This document shows, piece by piece, positions 32,287 to 43,783 of a stretch of DNA of 64,000 bases. Every line of letters starts with the position of its first letter. The first letter of the stretch is position 1. The translations under genes and the position numbers were made by a program. A model generated the notes under the pieces. It made no database searches, was not told where the DNA came from, and worked only from the letters and a program-made list of their open reading frames with translations. Origin of the DNA: Lantana camara (taxonomy: Eukaryota > Streptophyta > Magnoliopsida > Lamiales > Verbenaceae); assembly GCA_037501455.1 (NCBI GenBank), contig CM074860.1:49486501-49550500 (forward strand), written 5' to 3'.

Positions 32287-34937
32287 TGTAACGCCCCAAT
32301 TTCAGGTACGCTCGACACGTGTGGGTTTCGAGCGTTAGGATTTTATTTTATTATTTTCGCTTAGTTAATTTAAACGTGTTACATTAATTTTTATAAATTG
32401 CGTGCAACCTGAATATGTGGAAATATATGAAATATGTGGCAACTTGAGAATCATTGTATCATTGGAATTTAATTATTACATGAACTAATTGTCCAATTTG
32501 ATTTAATTGCCAAATTGACCTTAAATGTTCATTTCTTTCAATTGAGGGGCCTAATCGCATGAAAACCTATTGGACTTAATTGATCACTTTCCAAACCTTT
32601 TATACTTAATGGCATAACTTAGGAACATTAGGGATTTAATTGCAAATATTGCATTTTTCCCCAAATATCACGTTATATGCATCTCTCTCAATCAATCATC
32701 TTCATTTTCATGACAATCATCTCATTCTTCTTCCTTGCTCCACCGAACCAAAACCTCCATGAAGGGAGAGGAAGATTTCATCAATTCATCAAGGTGTTCC
32801 AAGGAAATTCCATGCTTAGGAGCTCAATCATCTAGCTTCATCATTTCCTTCTTCCTATTTCTCATTCAAGGTATTTATGAGCATACATGCTTTTCTTGGG
32901 AATTATATGAAGCTAGGGTTCATGAATTAGAAGTGATATGTTGTGTATAAGTTGTTAGAAATATGATTGCATAATTGTAGCTTGAAATCCATGCTCAAAT
33001 CTTGAGGTTTATGGGATTATATGATAGATTGTATATGTATGCCAAAGTTGGTAATTATGGAGATTAAAGCATGATTACGTGTTTTGGTTGCATACTAATG
33101 TATATTGAACATGTATACATACATATTTCCAGAATTCTTGCATGTTGTGATGATTTTGGGATGTTTTGGGGATGCTTGGTTTTGTCCCGAGAGCATCCCC
33201 TGTTCTGCTCTGTTCTTTGTTCTTCTGTGTAACGGGAACGGCCGTTCCCGTCCCCTTTGCAATTGGGGAACAGCCGTTCCCATTGTTTGAACGCTTTGCT
33301 TGGCGGCGAGAAAGGGAACGCCCGTTCCCATTTTGGCTTGCAAGCCGGAACGGCCGTTCCCATCTTCGGGAGCCGCTTCGGGACTGGGGAACGGCCCTTC
33401 CCATTTTTGTACTAAAGCTCGGAACGGCCGTTCCCAGGCTACTGGAAGTGCAGAAAGTTTCTGCACAAAATGGGATTTTTGGGACCTCGTTCCAATGGCC
33501 TATTTGATCCCGAATTGCTATTATATGATTGATTATATGTCGAAACAACATGTTATCATGCTACATTGTGTATTGCGCGATGTCTCGTATATGATTGTGC
33601 CGTGCGTCATTATATGAAGAGTATGCTTGAATGGTTGTCTCATGCACGTACATTGTCCCGTTTCTTGTCCAGTTATTCTCCAGGGCGGAGATTGTGGATC
33701 ATGAGCACGTTCACGCATGCACGAGTCGTGTGTCGCCTGTCAGGTGAGGTTTAATTTCTAGTTACATAGAACCCGTATATCCCTTATGTGATATTTCGGC
33801 CAAAAGGTATTTATATTTATAACTTCCATAAACTATTGACCACGATTTATAGTTACATTTTATCAAGTCATGTTTCAAGCAAGCAAGCCAAGATTGTCCA
33901 TGTTCATAATTTCAAGCATGTTTAGGCGAGTAGCATGATCGTTCACGATGGGCCCGAGGGTAGTGACTAGAGCCAACCGGGAAAGCAAGGGCTGACGGGT
34001 AACTCTGGTGCTATCCTCACCACATTTGGGGTCACCCCTGAATCCACTAGGAGGTTAGTGGAGGAAGGAGCTCCGGGCTTAGGGATTCATGTACCCTCTG
34101 CTCAATATGTCGTGGATGGTGAAGGCTAGCCACCTTCCCATCATTGGAGGGAGAAGGAGACTGGGGACGAGTCCGGCACCACGGATGCGCCTCGGGTTAT
34201 TTCATGATTGTTACTCCATGAATATGTTACCTGATTACACTATTGCACGATAGCACGATAATTGATTGCATGATCACCTCGTGATTAATAAACAAGCAAG
34301 CATGTTCATGTTCATTGGGAGTAAGGTTGGAGACCGCCCTCACTCGCCGGGGCCATGTATTGATTGATTGCATGATAATGAACTAGTATTTAATATTGAC
34401 AGTTGTATTCTCGGGCGAAGCTATAGTATTATTGAACTCCTATATTTATCTTTTATAAACCTTTACCCGAGCATATAACTTGCATGTTATCTGCGCTAAT
34501 ATATATGTAAACCCCTCACTCGGTCTTCACAGACTGACGCCTCCACCTTTCAGGTATTGCAAGTGCACGCTAGGCGGGAGTGAGTCGAGTCGGGTCCAGT
34601 TCATGTATTCGTGTCATCCGTGGTTCGTGCATTTAATTAATAGTATTAATTCTGGAATTGTAATTATTGTTATTCTTTAATGGAAGATGATAGTCTAGAT
34701 TATGCACTACTTGATAAATGAGAAATATCATGATTGAATAAATGAAACTATTTGTTAGAAATTATTTTATGCTTCCGCGTTATCTTATTGCATGTTTTAG
34801 TTATCCCGCCTAGCTTGTCGAGTATTGCATTGTCACCCGTTCGCTATAGGTTGGTTCATGTACGGATTGACCATTCCGTATGTGAATTGATCTATAGTGC
34901 GGGGGTGTGGCACCTTCACGTGTACCGGGGTGCTACA
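32287..34937 (+). repeat. Element D 5' LTR, 2651 bp
   Basis: tgtaacgccccaattt to ggggtgctaca. Contains a palindrome array (33232-33434), U5 hairpin CGGTCT-tcac-AGACTG (34521-34536), and paired arms gctaggcggga (34569-34579) and tcccgcctagc (34804-34814) with a gaataaatga polyadenylation-like signal between them (about 34736). Open frames across the palindrome array on both strands are composition artefacts. Confidence 0.95.
33232..33434 (+). repeat. Array of six GGGAAC palindromes in the D LTR
   Basis: Units at 33232-33251 (ACGGGAACGGCCGTTCCCGT, a perfect 20-bp palindrome), 33266-33281, 33314-33329 (GGGAACGCCCGTTCCC), 33347-33360, 33387-33402 and 33421-33434. The copy in the 3' LTR is 39156-39358. 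Element F uses the same arm. Confidence 0.88.
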
Positions 34938-34971
34938 TCTGAGGTGGTATCAGAGCCCGGTTGCAAAACCG
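34938..34971 (+). other. Element D PBS and post-PBS hairpin
   Basis: TGGTATCAGAGCC at 34945-34957. The stem CGGTT/AACCG around a GCAA tetraloop occupies 34958-34971. GCAA is a GNRA-type loop. Confidence 0.87.
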
Positions 34972-37850
34972 AGGTTCTAGTGTCGTGTCATGTTGAGTCT
35001 AGGTCGTACGGCATAGGAACTACTTGATAATTTGAGAGTCCTGCATTTTATTTGAAATCAATTGGCTATTTGGATTCTTTGAATTACCTGAAATACTTGA
35101 TGACTTGTACTTTATATTAATTCATGCTATTAATTACCATTGAGTGATTTTGAATTGTTTGGAAATTTATGTGACCAACGTGTTTATTTAAATATTGATG
35201 AAATACTTGCTTCAATTTATATTAAATTCTTGTTATCAGCATCAATTATTTGCTTGACATGTTATATTCCAAGCAGTGGTAAGTTAATTGTTGCATTATA
35301 TATTAAATTCTTGCTGGTATTAATTATGTGACAATTACGTGACTCGAACATGCTTCACCCACATGCATTTATTTGCAAAGCAAGTTGTGAGTGATAGGTT
35401 TTAGGAAATATATGAATCAAGACCGGGGGACTTTGAAGATTTACGAAACGGATCAGCCGTGTGAGCCAAGTTGCAATTTGGCCAACCAGGAACGGACACC
35501 GGAACCGAGCCCAATATTACTACGGTGCAAGGTTCCTCAATGCATTCATAAGCACGTGCATTGTAATTGTTAATTGAATTGTTCCTCATTTATAAACCTT
35601 GATTTAATTTTATTCCGACTTTCTTACTTGATGTCTTGAGTGGCTATTCAAATTATTCGCATTACTTATATTCCTTTATTTATAGGTATACCTTCAACGT
35701 GATATAGTGGATTCGACGTGTTGCATTTCAAATTTGTTGATAGGTATACGGTGTACATGTGCACTTTAACCATCATGCATTATTTAGTATTTATTGTCAA
35801 TAGGCTTTTCGGATGTTCTGCATAATCGTTGCTCTTATTTCTACAATTTGAGTTTTAAGGAAGAGATTTTGAATCAGTGGGTACCATGGTGGTAACCGGG
35901 TAATTTGATTTGGATTGAAAGTTTGGAAAATTTTGGGGTTGTGAGAAGAATTTGTCCGGGATTCGGTAAAAGCAGGAAGTGTGAATTAGATATTGGAAAA
36001 TTTTGGGAAACTGGGAAATGATGATAAGTTCAAGCAGATAAATGTTCAGTGGGCCTTTTAACCTTCAGAAACTAATTAGCATTTCGGGAATTCAGTAAGG
36101 GTAGGAGAAAGAAGTTTTCTCGCTATGGATTAGAGTGCTAGCTTGACAGATATCAATTTGGGAAGCAGTAGAGGATAATTACAGGACATGGCATTTTCAT
36201 GAATAGCAGAAGAGGTATAGGATATTGAAGAATTTTAAAATCAAACCAAAGTGGTGATAGTCAGGGAGCTTCAAGTCGAGTATGTGGATAACAGAAAGAA
36301 CTGGAAAGAAATCATCAATCAACATTTTGATTAACGATCAGTAAGACAGGGACAAGGTTACGGGAATTGAATCAGCAGAGAAGTTTGCAAGTGGGAAAGG
36401 ACAGAAGGAACTCAAAGGATAAGAAAATTTCCATTTTCTTAAGGGGGAGAGCCGGTATGGGAAAGAATGAAATCAGAAACTGGACAACATTCAGGAGAGT
36501 TGGGAATCATCTATCAGAACCATGTGAAAGAAGTTTCAGTTAGCTAAAGCTTTCCTCCCTCTTACACAAAGAGAAGTCTCATCATCGACCGTACCTCGTT
36601 CTATCATCATTTTCAGGAAAGTGGGTACAATATCTGCACTCCTCCGACAACCTCAGGATATCATTTGACTCAGTAAATGGGAAAAGGGATCCGAACCGGC
36701 TGAATTTGGATAGTAAATCTTGAATCTTGATCCCTCTTGCTATCCTGAGTGTCTATCATAAGTGGAATGGAAGAAAGTGGGAAGTGGAGGGCAAATGGAT
36801 AACCAAGTTTAATCCGACAAGAGTTTTCTTACGAAGTTATTACCTATACCCTAAAGATGCCGGTGAGGAGACACGATGCCCTCATCCGTGCCGTTGCGGT
36901 CGCCTTCATAAATATACCAGTCTGTCATAAACACTTCAGAAAGATGGAGGACTGGGTGATCCTCTCTTTCAAAGATATTTCGTGGAATTGTGGGGCATGT
37001 TACCAAATTTCAGGGATCAAATGGAAGACGTTTCGCTAGGACCTGATTCTTTCGGTTCCTATGCAAGTGTACTCGTTGAATTACTCTCACGGGATGACAA
37101 CCTTGATTCCTTATCGCGAATATCCGCTGTATCGTTAACTAAGAAAGTAAGAACTCAACTTTCAGATTGTAAACAAAGGAGTCAGGAATGCTACTTCGGG
37201 AAAAGGTTTACTTTAATTACTAAGGTAGGAGAAATGGTAACATCTGTTTTCTCTACTCGTTGGACAAGAGCTTGCTTGGAACACAAAGTCAGTCTTTTAA
37301 GCTTGAACGGGCAATTACACTCTAACAAGAAAATCAGGGTGTTCTCAATTCTGGAATCGGAAAGTAAATGTGAAAACCAGTGCAAGAATGGTTCAATCGG
37401 CAAATTTGGAATTCAGATGGGTCTGAAGATTGGGTGATTAATGATGATTTACGGATTAGGTCAGAAAAGAGTACAAGGGTAGAAATGACTATCAGAAATG
37501 GGAACATTGAACCGTAACGGTACCAAGCGGGAAAATCTCAACTAAAGGAATCAAGTTTTAACCGAATTAATTCGGTCCCAGAATTTCAATCCTCGGTGAA
37601 CGGTACACTTCATCATGCATACCATGAGCATTGTTATTTTATCATTATCATTACCTCGTTAATTGAGTACATGACTTGTTATTATTAATTGCTAATTGTT
37701 ATTATTTTGTTATTCTCGACATATGATTCCTTGTGTAGTATTAATTGTTATGTGAACAATTATTTGCATAGTGATAATTTTACTTGATCCTTGTGTGGTA
37801 AGTGTAAATATTTGTTCAAGTGCTCGCTTGAAATTTTTTTTATTATTCTG
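34972..37850 (+). other. Element D internal region, no recognisable gene
   Basis: About 2.9 kb. From 35830 it is markedly purine-rich. A relic of the gypsy protease start occurs twice: near 35524-35570 (ggttcc, then gcattcataagcacgtgcat) and near 37597-37640 (ggtgaacggtac, then catgcat). The longest open frame, 36982-37437 on the plus strand (151 codons), has no membrane segment, zinc knuckle or family motif I recognise, and there is no counterpart in C. It is more likely chance than a gene. Confidence 0.55.
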
Positions 37851-37856
37851 TGTGCG

Positions 37857-37965
37857 TGAGAGACGGGGATTCTCTTAGGATTGCCAAGAGACGGGGTTTC
37901 TCTTGTTATGTGCTCGAGGGACGGGGTTCTCTCGTTACTTGTTTGAGAGTCGGGGCACTCTCAGT
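37857..37965 (+). repeat. Element D array of four CGGGG-loop hairpins
   Basis: Units near 37857, 37885, 37914 and 37944: TGAGAG..TCTCTTA, CAAGAG..CTCTTG, CGAGGG..CTCTCG and TGAGAG..CTCTCA around an ACGGGG-type loop, about 29 bp apart. Outer base pairs change on both sides between units (C-G, T-A; A-T versus G-C), so pairing is kept. Confidence 0.8.
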
Positions 37966-38174
37966 ATTTCCAACTACTTGTCAACTTGTTTTAGTGGAAA
38001 GGTTAGATTTTCTTTCGAGTGATTAGATTCCGGGAAGTTGAGGGTCGTGACCTCAACCATTGGAAGACTTTGTGAAATGAAGATCTCTTTCAAACTAATC
38101 CTTGACGGGGAGTAGCTAACCCGCGTGGGATGAACATGTAAGAGCCAATCAAAATTCCAGGAATTCGGGACATG

Positions 38175-38210
38175 GAATCCGAGGACGGATTCTCTTAAGG
38201 GGGAGAGAAT
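38175..38210 (+). other. Element D pre-PPT hairpin and polypurine tract
   Basis: GAATCCG, loop AGGA, CGGATTC (38175-38192), then TCTTAAGGGGGAGAGAAT next to the LTR start at 38211. Confidence 0.87.
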
Positions 38211-40861
38211 TGTAACGCCCCAATTTCAGGTACGCTCGACACGTGTGGGTTTCGAGCGTTAGGATTTTATTTTATTATTTTCGCTTAGTTAATTTAAACG
38301 TGTTACATTAATTTTTATAAATTGCGTGCAACCTGAATATGTGGAAATATATGAAATATGTGGCAACTTGAGAATCATTGTATCATTGGAATTTAATTAT
38401 TACATGAACTAATTGTCCAATTTGATTTAATTGCCAAATTGACCTTAAATGTTCATTTCTTTCAATTGAGGGGCCTAATCGCATGAAAACCTATTGGACT
38501 TAATTGATCACTTTCCAAACCTTTTATACTTAATGGCATAACTTAGGAACATTAGGGATTTAATTGCAAATATTGCATTTTTCCCCAAATATCATGTTAT
38601 ATGCATCTCTCTCAATCAATCATCTTCATTTTCATGACAATCATCTCATTCTTCTTCCTTGCTCCACCGAACCAAAACCTCCATGAAGGGAGAGGAAGAT
38701 TTCATCAATTCATCAAGGTGTTCCAAGGAAATTCCATGCTTAGGAGCTCAATCATCTAGCTTCATCATTTCCTTCTTCCTATTTCTCATTCAAGGTATTT
38801 ATGAGCATACATGCTTTTCTTGGGAATTATATGAAGCTAGGGTTCATGAATTAGAAGTGATATGTTGTGTATAAGTTGTTAGAAATATGATTGCATAATT
38901 GTAGCTTGAAATCCATGCTCAAATCTTGAGGTTTATGGGATTATATGATAGATTGTATATGTATGCCAAAGTTGGTAATTATGGAGATTAAAGCATGATT
39001 ACGTGTTTTGGTTGCATACTAATGTATATTGAACATGTATACATACATATTTCCAGAATTCTTGCATGTTGTGATGATTTTGGGATGTTTTGGGGATGCT
39101 TGGTTTTGTCCCGAGAGCATCCTCTGTTCTGCTCTGTTCTTTGTTCTTCTGTGTAACGGGAACGGCCGTTCCCGTCCCCTTTGCAATTGGGGAACAGCCG
39201 TTCCCATTGTTTGAACGCTTTGCTTGGCGGCGAGGAAGGGAACGCCCGTTCCCATTTTGGCTTGCAAGCCGGAACGGCCGTTCCCATCTTCGGGAGCCGC
39301 TTCGGGACTGGGGAACGGCCCTTCCCATTTTTGTACTAAAGCTCGGAACGGCCGTTCCCAGGCTACTGGAAGTGCAGAAAGTTTCTGCACAAAATGGGAT
39401 TTTTGGGACCTCGTTCCAATGGCCTATTTGATCCCGAATTGCTATTATATGATTGATTATATGTCGAAACAACATGTTATCATGCTACATTGTGTATTGC
39501 GCGATGTCTCGTATATGATTGTGCCGTGCGTCATTATATGAAGAGTATGCTTGAATGGTTGTCTCATGCACGTACATTGTCCCGTTTCTTGTCCAGTTAT
39601 TCTCCAGGGCGGAGATTGTGGATCATGAGCACGTTCACGCATGCACGAGTCGTGTGTCGCCTGTCAGGTGAGGTTTAATTTCTAGTTACATAGAACCCGT
39701 ATATCCCTTATGTGATATTTCGGCCAAAAGGTATTTATATTTATAACTTCCATAAACTATTGACCACGATTTATAGTTACATTTTATCAAGTCATGTTTC
39801 AAGCAAGCAAGCCAAGATTGTCCATGTTCATAATTTCAAGCATGTTTAGGCGAGTAGCATGGTCGTTCACGATGGGCCCGAGGGTAGTGACTAGAGCCAA
39901 CCGGGAAAGCAAGGGCTGACGGGTAACTCTGGTGCTATCCTCACCACATTTGGGGTCACCCCTGAATCCACTAGGAGGTTAGTGGAGGAAGGAGCTCCGG
40001 GCTTAGGGATTCATGTACCCTCTGCTCAATATGTCGTGGATGGTGAAGGCTAGCTACCTTCCCATCATTGGAGGGAGAAGGAGACTGGGGACGAGTCCGG
40101 CACCACGGATGCGCCTCGGGTTATTTCATGATTGTTACTCCATGAATATGTTACCTGATTACACTATTGCACGATAGCACGATAATTGATTGCATGATCA
40201 CCTCGTGATTAATAAACAAGCAAGCATGTTCATGTTCATTGGGAGTAAGGTTGGAGACCGCCCTCACTCGCCGGGGCCATGTATTGATTGATTGCATGAT
40301 AATGAACTAGTATTTAATATTGACAGTTGTATTCTCGGGCGAAGCTATAGTATTATTGAACTCCTATATTTATCTTTTATAAACCTTTACCCGAGCATAT
40401 AACTTGCATGTTATCTGCGCTAATATATATGTAAACCCCTCACTCGGTCTTCACAGACTGACGCCTCCACCTTTCAGGTATTGCAAGTGCACGCTAGGCG
40501 GGAGTGAGTCGAGTCGGGTCCAGTTCATGTATTCGTGTCATCCGTGGTTCGTGCATTTAATTAATAGTATTAATTCTGGAATTGTAATTATTGTTATTCT
40601 TTAATGGAAGATGATAGTCTAGATTATGCACTACTTGATAAATGAGAAATATCATGATTGAATAAATGAAACTATTTGTTAGAAATTATTTTATGCTTCC
40701 GCGTTATCTTATTGCATGTTTTAGTTATCCCGCCTAGCTTGTCGAGTATTGCATTGTCACCCGTTCGCTATAGGTTGGTTCATGTACGGATTGACCATTC
40801 CGTATGTGAATTGATCTATAGTGCGGGGGTGTGGCACCTTCACGTGTACCGGGGTGCTACA
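38211..40861 (+). repeat. Element D 3' LTR, 2651 bp
   Basis: Same length as the 5' LTR, at a constant offset of 5924 bp. Differences noted are the equivalents of c/t near 32667, c/t near 33200, a/g near 33312, a/g near 33940 and c/t near 34130. Its flank is cacta, then attgcatgc of element C. Confidence 0.95.
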
Positions 40862-40866
40862 CACTA

Positions 40867-43560
40867 ATTGCATGCATCTATTCTTGAAGTAAGCTATGAT
40901 TTATAGGTTATGGAGATAATATCAAACCACGGCCAAGTTCTACGACAAAGAAGATCGATTGCAAACCTTTCTGAGACACGGAAGATGGGCAGGATACTCT
41001 GGGAAGAATGTGGAGAATGCTAGATGCGTGGCTTCATAGACTGGGTTACAATTAACGGTTAGGATTTGGAATGGGAAGATTGAATTTAGAGATGCGATGG
41101 CAGGGAGACAATTGGTGAAATCGGAATAGGAGTTAATCATGGGATTGTTGGGACTCAAAAGACTAACTTATGAGAATCTGCTACTTGGAGTGTTTTAATC
41201 GGATTTAGCAAGATCTTTCAACCTAAAGAATGAAAGGGATGAACCTTGAAGATATTTTGATCCCGGATTGCATCGTTGAAGAGGTCTCAATAGTTAGGAG
41301 AGACTCAGATAAAATGGGCCCGGTAGGAGCTGTGTACCTGGGGTCGACAAGAAGGATTTCTGAATAAGCCTAGTGAATTGAAATCAAGTCTGTCGAAGTT
41401 AAGACCGGGAAGAGTTGGACTTGGGTGCTCTGGATTTCGATCGTGATGGGAAACTCATAAACAATAGTAACGGGAATCTTGATCAAGGTGTTGATTGGGA
41501 TATGAGTTCGTTTTCCCAAAACCAAGCTGAATTGCCATGTTGTGAAGTAAAATGGAAGATATGAAGCAACAAATGGAAATGGTAAAGAAAGGCAATCACT
41601 CCTTGCAAGGAAATCATGCGCTCAAATGTAAGCAGTTGGAGGTGAATTGAACTCACAAGGGATAGGCACGGGATTTTTGATTAAGGCGACGATTAGAAGT
41701 AAAGGTCGAATTGCGAAGAGAAGTGTGGATGCTAACTCCTTGGAAGTGGAAGATACAAGTTGATTTATAAAGATGCATGGGAATCTCGAAGACCGTGGGA
41801 AAGGCAAGGAATAATTACCAAGTCAAAGTAACCGCGGGACTTGGAGTAGCAAGGAAAAGCTGTCGAGCTAACTACTTATCCCATTGGTGACAGGTTCCAA
41901 AGCATTTATAGCACGTGCATCATATTTTGCATTAATTATTTATTCTCTTGATCTTATGTTATTCGTACATTTCTAATTGGTTTTGTTGCGCTAATGTGTG
42001 GTATAATTGCTTGGTGTAAACGTGACACATGCATTACCATCTTTACCCAACATGCATTTTAGTGTTTACTTGATAGGAAGCCTTTCGCCTTAACTATCAA
42101 GTATCAATTCAACCAAGCCGCATCTGAGTTATGAGGAGGAGAGGTGAGACTAGAGTTCCGGACAAGATTAAGAAAGGAGTTTCGGACATCAAGAGAACTA
42201 GGGAAGGAGTTGAAGGGCCACATTTTTGATTTCTACATCAGTTAAATTCCACCTAATGGGATTTACTCATCAAGAGTTTCGATAAGAGAAGAATCGATGG
42301 AGTCCAACCCGGGACAACAGAAATTTAAGGGGGAGAGCATGACCGAGGAACAAATTGGACGATTAAAAGGGTGCTCGAAGAAATATTTCAGTAAGAATAA
42401 CGAAATTGCAAATTAAGGAAGACCTGGGAGTCCTCTTAGTGATGATCAGAAATAAACAAGACGGCTTGAATGGTTAAGCGGTTAGAGGAGAGTTAAGTTA
42501 CTCAAGTCGGGTTGGAGTCCCTCATTAGGTATAAAGGAAATGTCTTGGAGAATATTCCTAGATATAGAACAGGGATCTGGGGATAACAGAATTATAAGGG
42601 AGGTTCTGGAAACACCTAAGTCAGAATTGACAAGAGAGAGAGTGTCGAATCAAGTTGGCATATGATGGAATGATGGCGATCACGAGTAATCCAATAGGGT
42701 ACAAAAAGGGGGTTCAATAATGACACTATTATCAAGTCTTTTAGTCCCACGATACTTCGGAAGGAAATCTAAGAAGAAACCAAACCGGAAAAAAAATGAC
42801 CATTGGAGGATTTACATCAAACGACAAGAATCATCAAGAACATTCTATCTTCAATACAAGAAATATGGGGCCTGATGCCGAATGTAACCTTAAGGGGTTA
42901 AAGGGAATGAATGGATAATATGCGCGGAAGATGAAAAAGGATTCGTGTTAAGGTAGATCCTATTGACAGATACCTCAAGGTAGGGATTAAATCGTCAAGG
43001 TGGTCAGGGGCAGTTATTCTTGAGGATATTTTAAACTCTGATATGAGTAAGATAGTAGCTATGGATCTAACATTGAGACAGATGGTCTAAGGATATTCGG
43101 GGAGGTCAAGCTCGGTTAATTAAAAAGGAATTGGATGGTCGAATGAAGATTATGGGAAATGGTGAAGACTGGAAATAGTACAAGTCAGAACGGATCCAAG
43201 AGTATGATCCTTAAAGGATTTATCAATAGCTTCACCGAGGAACCTTGAAGAGGTTCAAGACAAGCTGACCACTGAGCTATCTTTAGGATAGACCCTACAC
43301 TGGACAACGACAACTCTCAGTTCTAAACTTTGAAACTTCGGTGAACGGTACTTATAGCATTCACGACACATGCATCCATGCAATTTTAACTTATATAATT
43401 TTTATGTTAGGTACTTTAATCTTGTATTGTGTTAAATTACTTGGAGTAATTGGATATCAATGTGGGCGACATTTATTACTTGCTTTGGGTGCCTTACGTG
43501 ATTTTAAATTTGGTTTTGCGTGAGTTGCTTGGGAGTATTGGAGATTTCCTTGTTTATTTT
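40867..43560 (+). other. Element C internal region, no recognisable gene
   Basis: About 2.7 kb, purine-rich on the plus strand, with no gag, zinc knuckle or pol motif. Two relics of the protease start are present: near 41888-41930 (ggttcc, then gcatttatagcacgtgcat) and near 43335-43390, where the frame still reads N-G-T, then I-H-D, then I-H-A-I as in A's protease region. They bracket about 1.4 kb of purine-rich sequence, the same layout as in D and E. Confidence 0.6.
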
Positions 43561-43564
43561 CGGT

Positions 43565-43730
43565 TGAGAGACGGGGTGCTCTCTTGTTTATAAGAGACGG
43601 GGATTCTCTTATTTTCGTTTGAGAGACGGGGTACTCTCTTTACTTGCGAGAGACGGGGTTCTCTCATTGTTGCTCGAGAGACGGGGCTCTCTCCTTGTTG
43701 CTTGTGAGAGACGGGGAATCTCTCATTGTT
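43565..43730 (+). repeat. Element C array of six CGGGG-loop hairpins
   Basis: Six units of 26-31 bp starting near 43565, 43590, 43618, 43646, 43673 and 43704, each GAGAG-A-CGGGG-N-CTCTC or a variant. The second is ATAAGAGA/TCTCTTAT and the sixth is TGAGAGA/TCTCTCA, so an A-T pair replaces a G-C pair on both sides. The loop CGGGG is invariant. Confidence 0.85.
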
Positions 43731-43747
43731 TGCTTTCAGGCGTGTGT

Positions 43748-43783
43748 GAATCCGAGGACGGATTCTTTTTAAGGGGGAGAGAT
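43748..43783 (+). other. Element C pre-PPT hairpin and polypurine tract
   Basis: GAATCCG, loop AGGA, CGGATTC (43748-43765), then a purine tract AAGGGGGAGAGAT ending at the LTR start 43784. Confidence 0.87.

Larger units (their letters stand above)
32287..40861 (+). mobile_element. Element D: youngest insertion, non-autonomous gypsy (LARD-like)
   Basis: Two LTRs of exactly 2651 bp (32287-34937 and 38211-40861), flanked by cacta. By eye I find about five differences between them, all transitions. The internal region (34938-38210, 3.27 kb) has a PBS, hairpin array and PPT but no recognisable gag-pol. Near-identical LTRs in an element with no genes mean it moved recently using proteins supplied in trans. 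Confidence 0.95.

Noticed and set aside
33232..33434. CRISPR-like look of regularly spaced palindromes
   Set aside because: Plant LTR context, irregular spacing, units differ from one another, no cas genes, and the same arrays occur in both LTRs of each element.
33064..33617. Overlapping open frames on both strands across 33.1-33.6 kb, repeated at 39.0-39.5 kb
   Set aside because: They read through the GGGAAC palindrome array, which gives repetitive translations on both strands. They sit wholly inside D's LTRs and show no protein family.
35391..35573. Cys-rich 60-codon frame in D as a zinc knuckle
   Set aside because: Cysteine and histidine spacing does not fit CX2CX4HX4C. It may be a worn gag end, but this cannot be shown.
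36982..37437. 151-codon open frame in element D as a captured host gene
   Set aside because: No motif, no intron or start context to support it, absent from C, and purine-rich composition favours chance open frames. Kept only as a note in the D internal entry.
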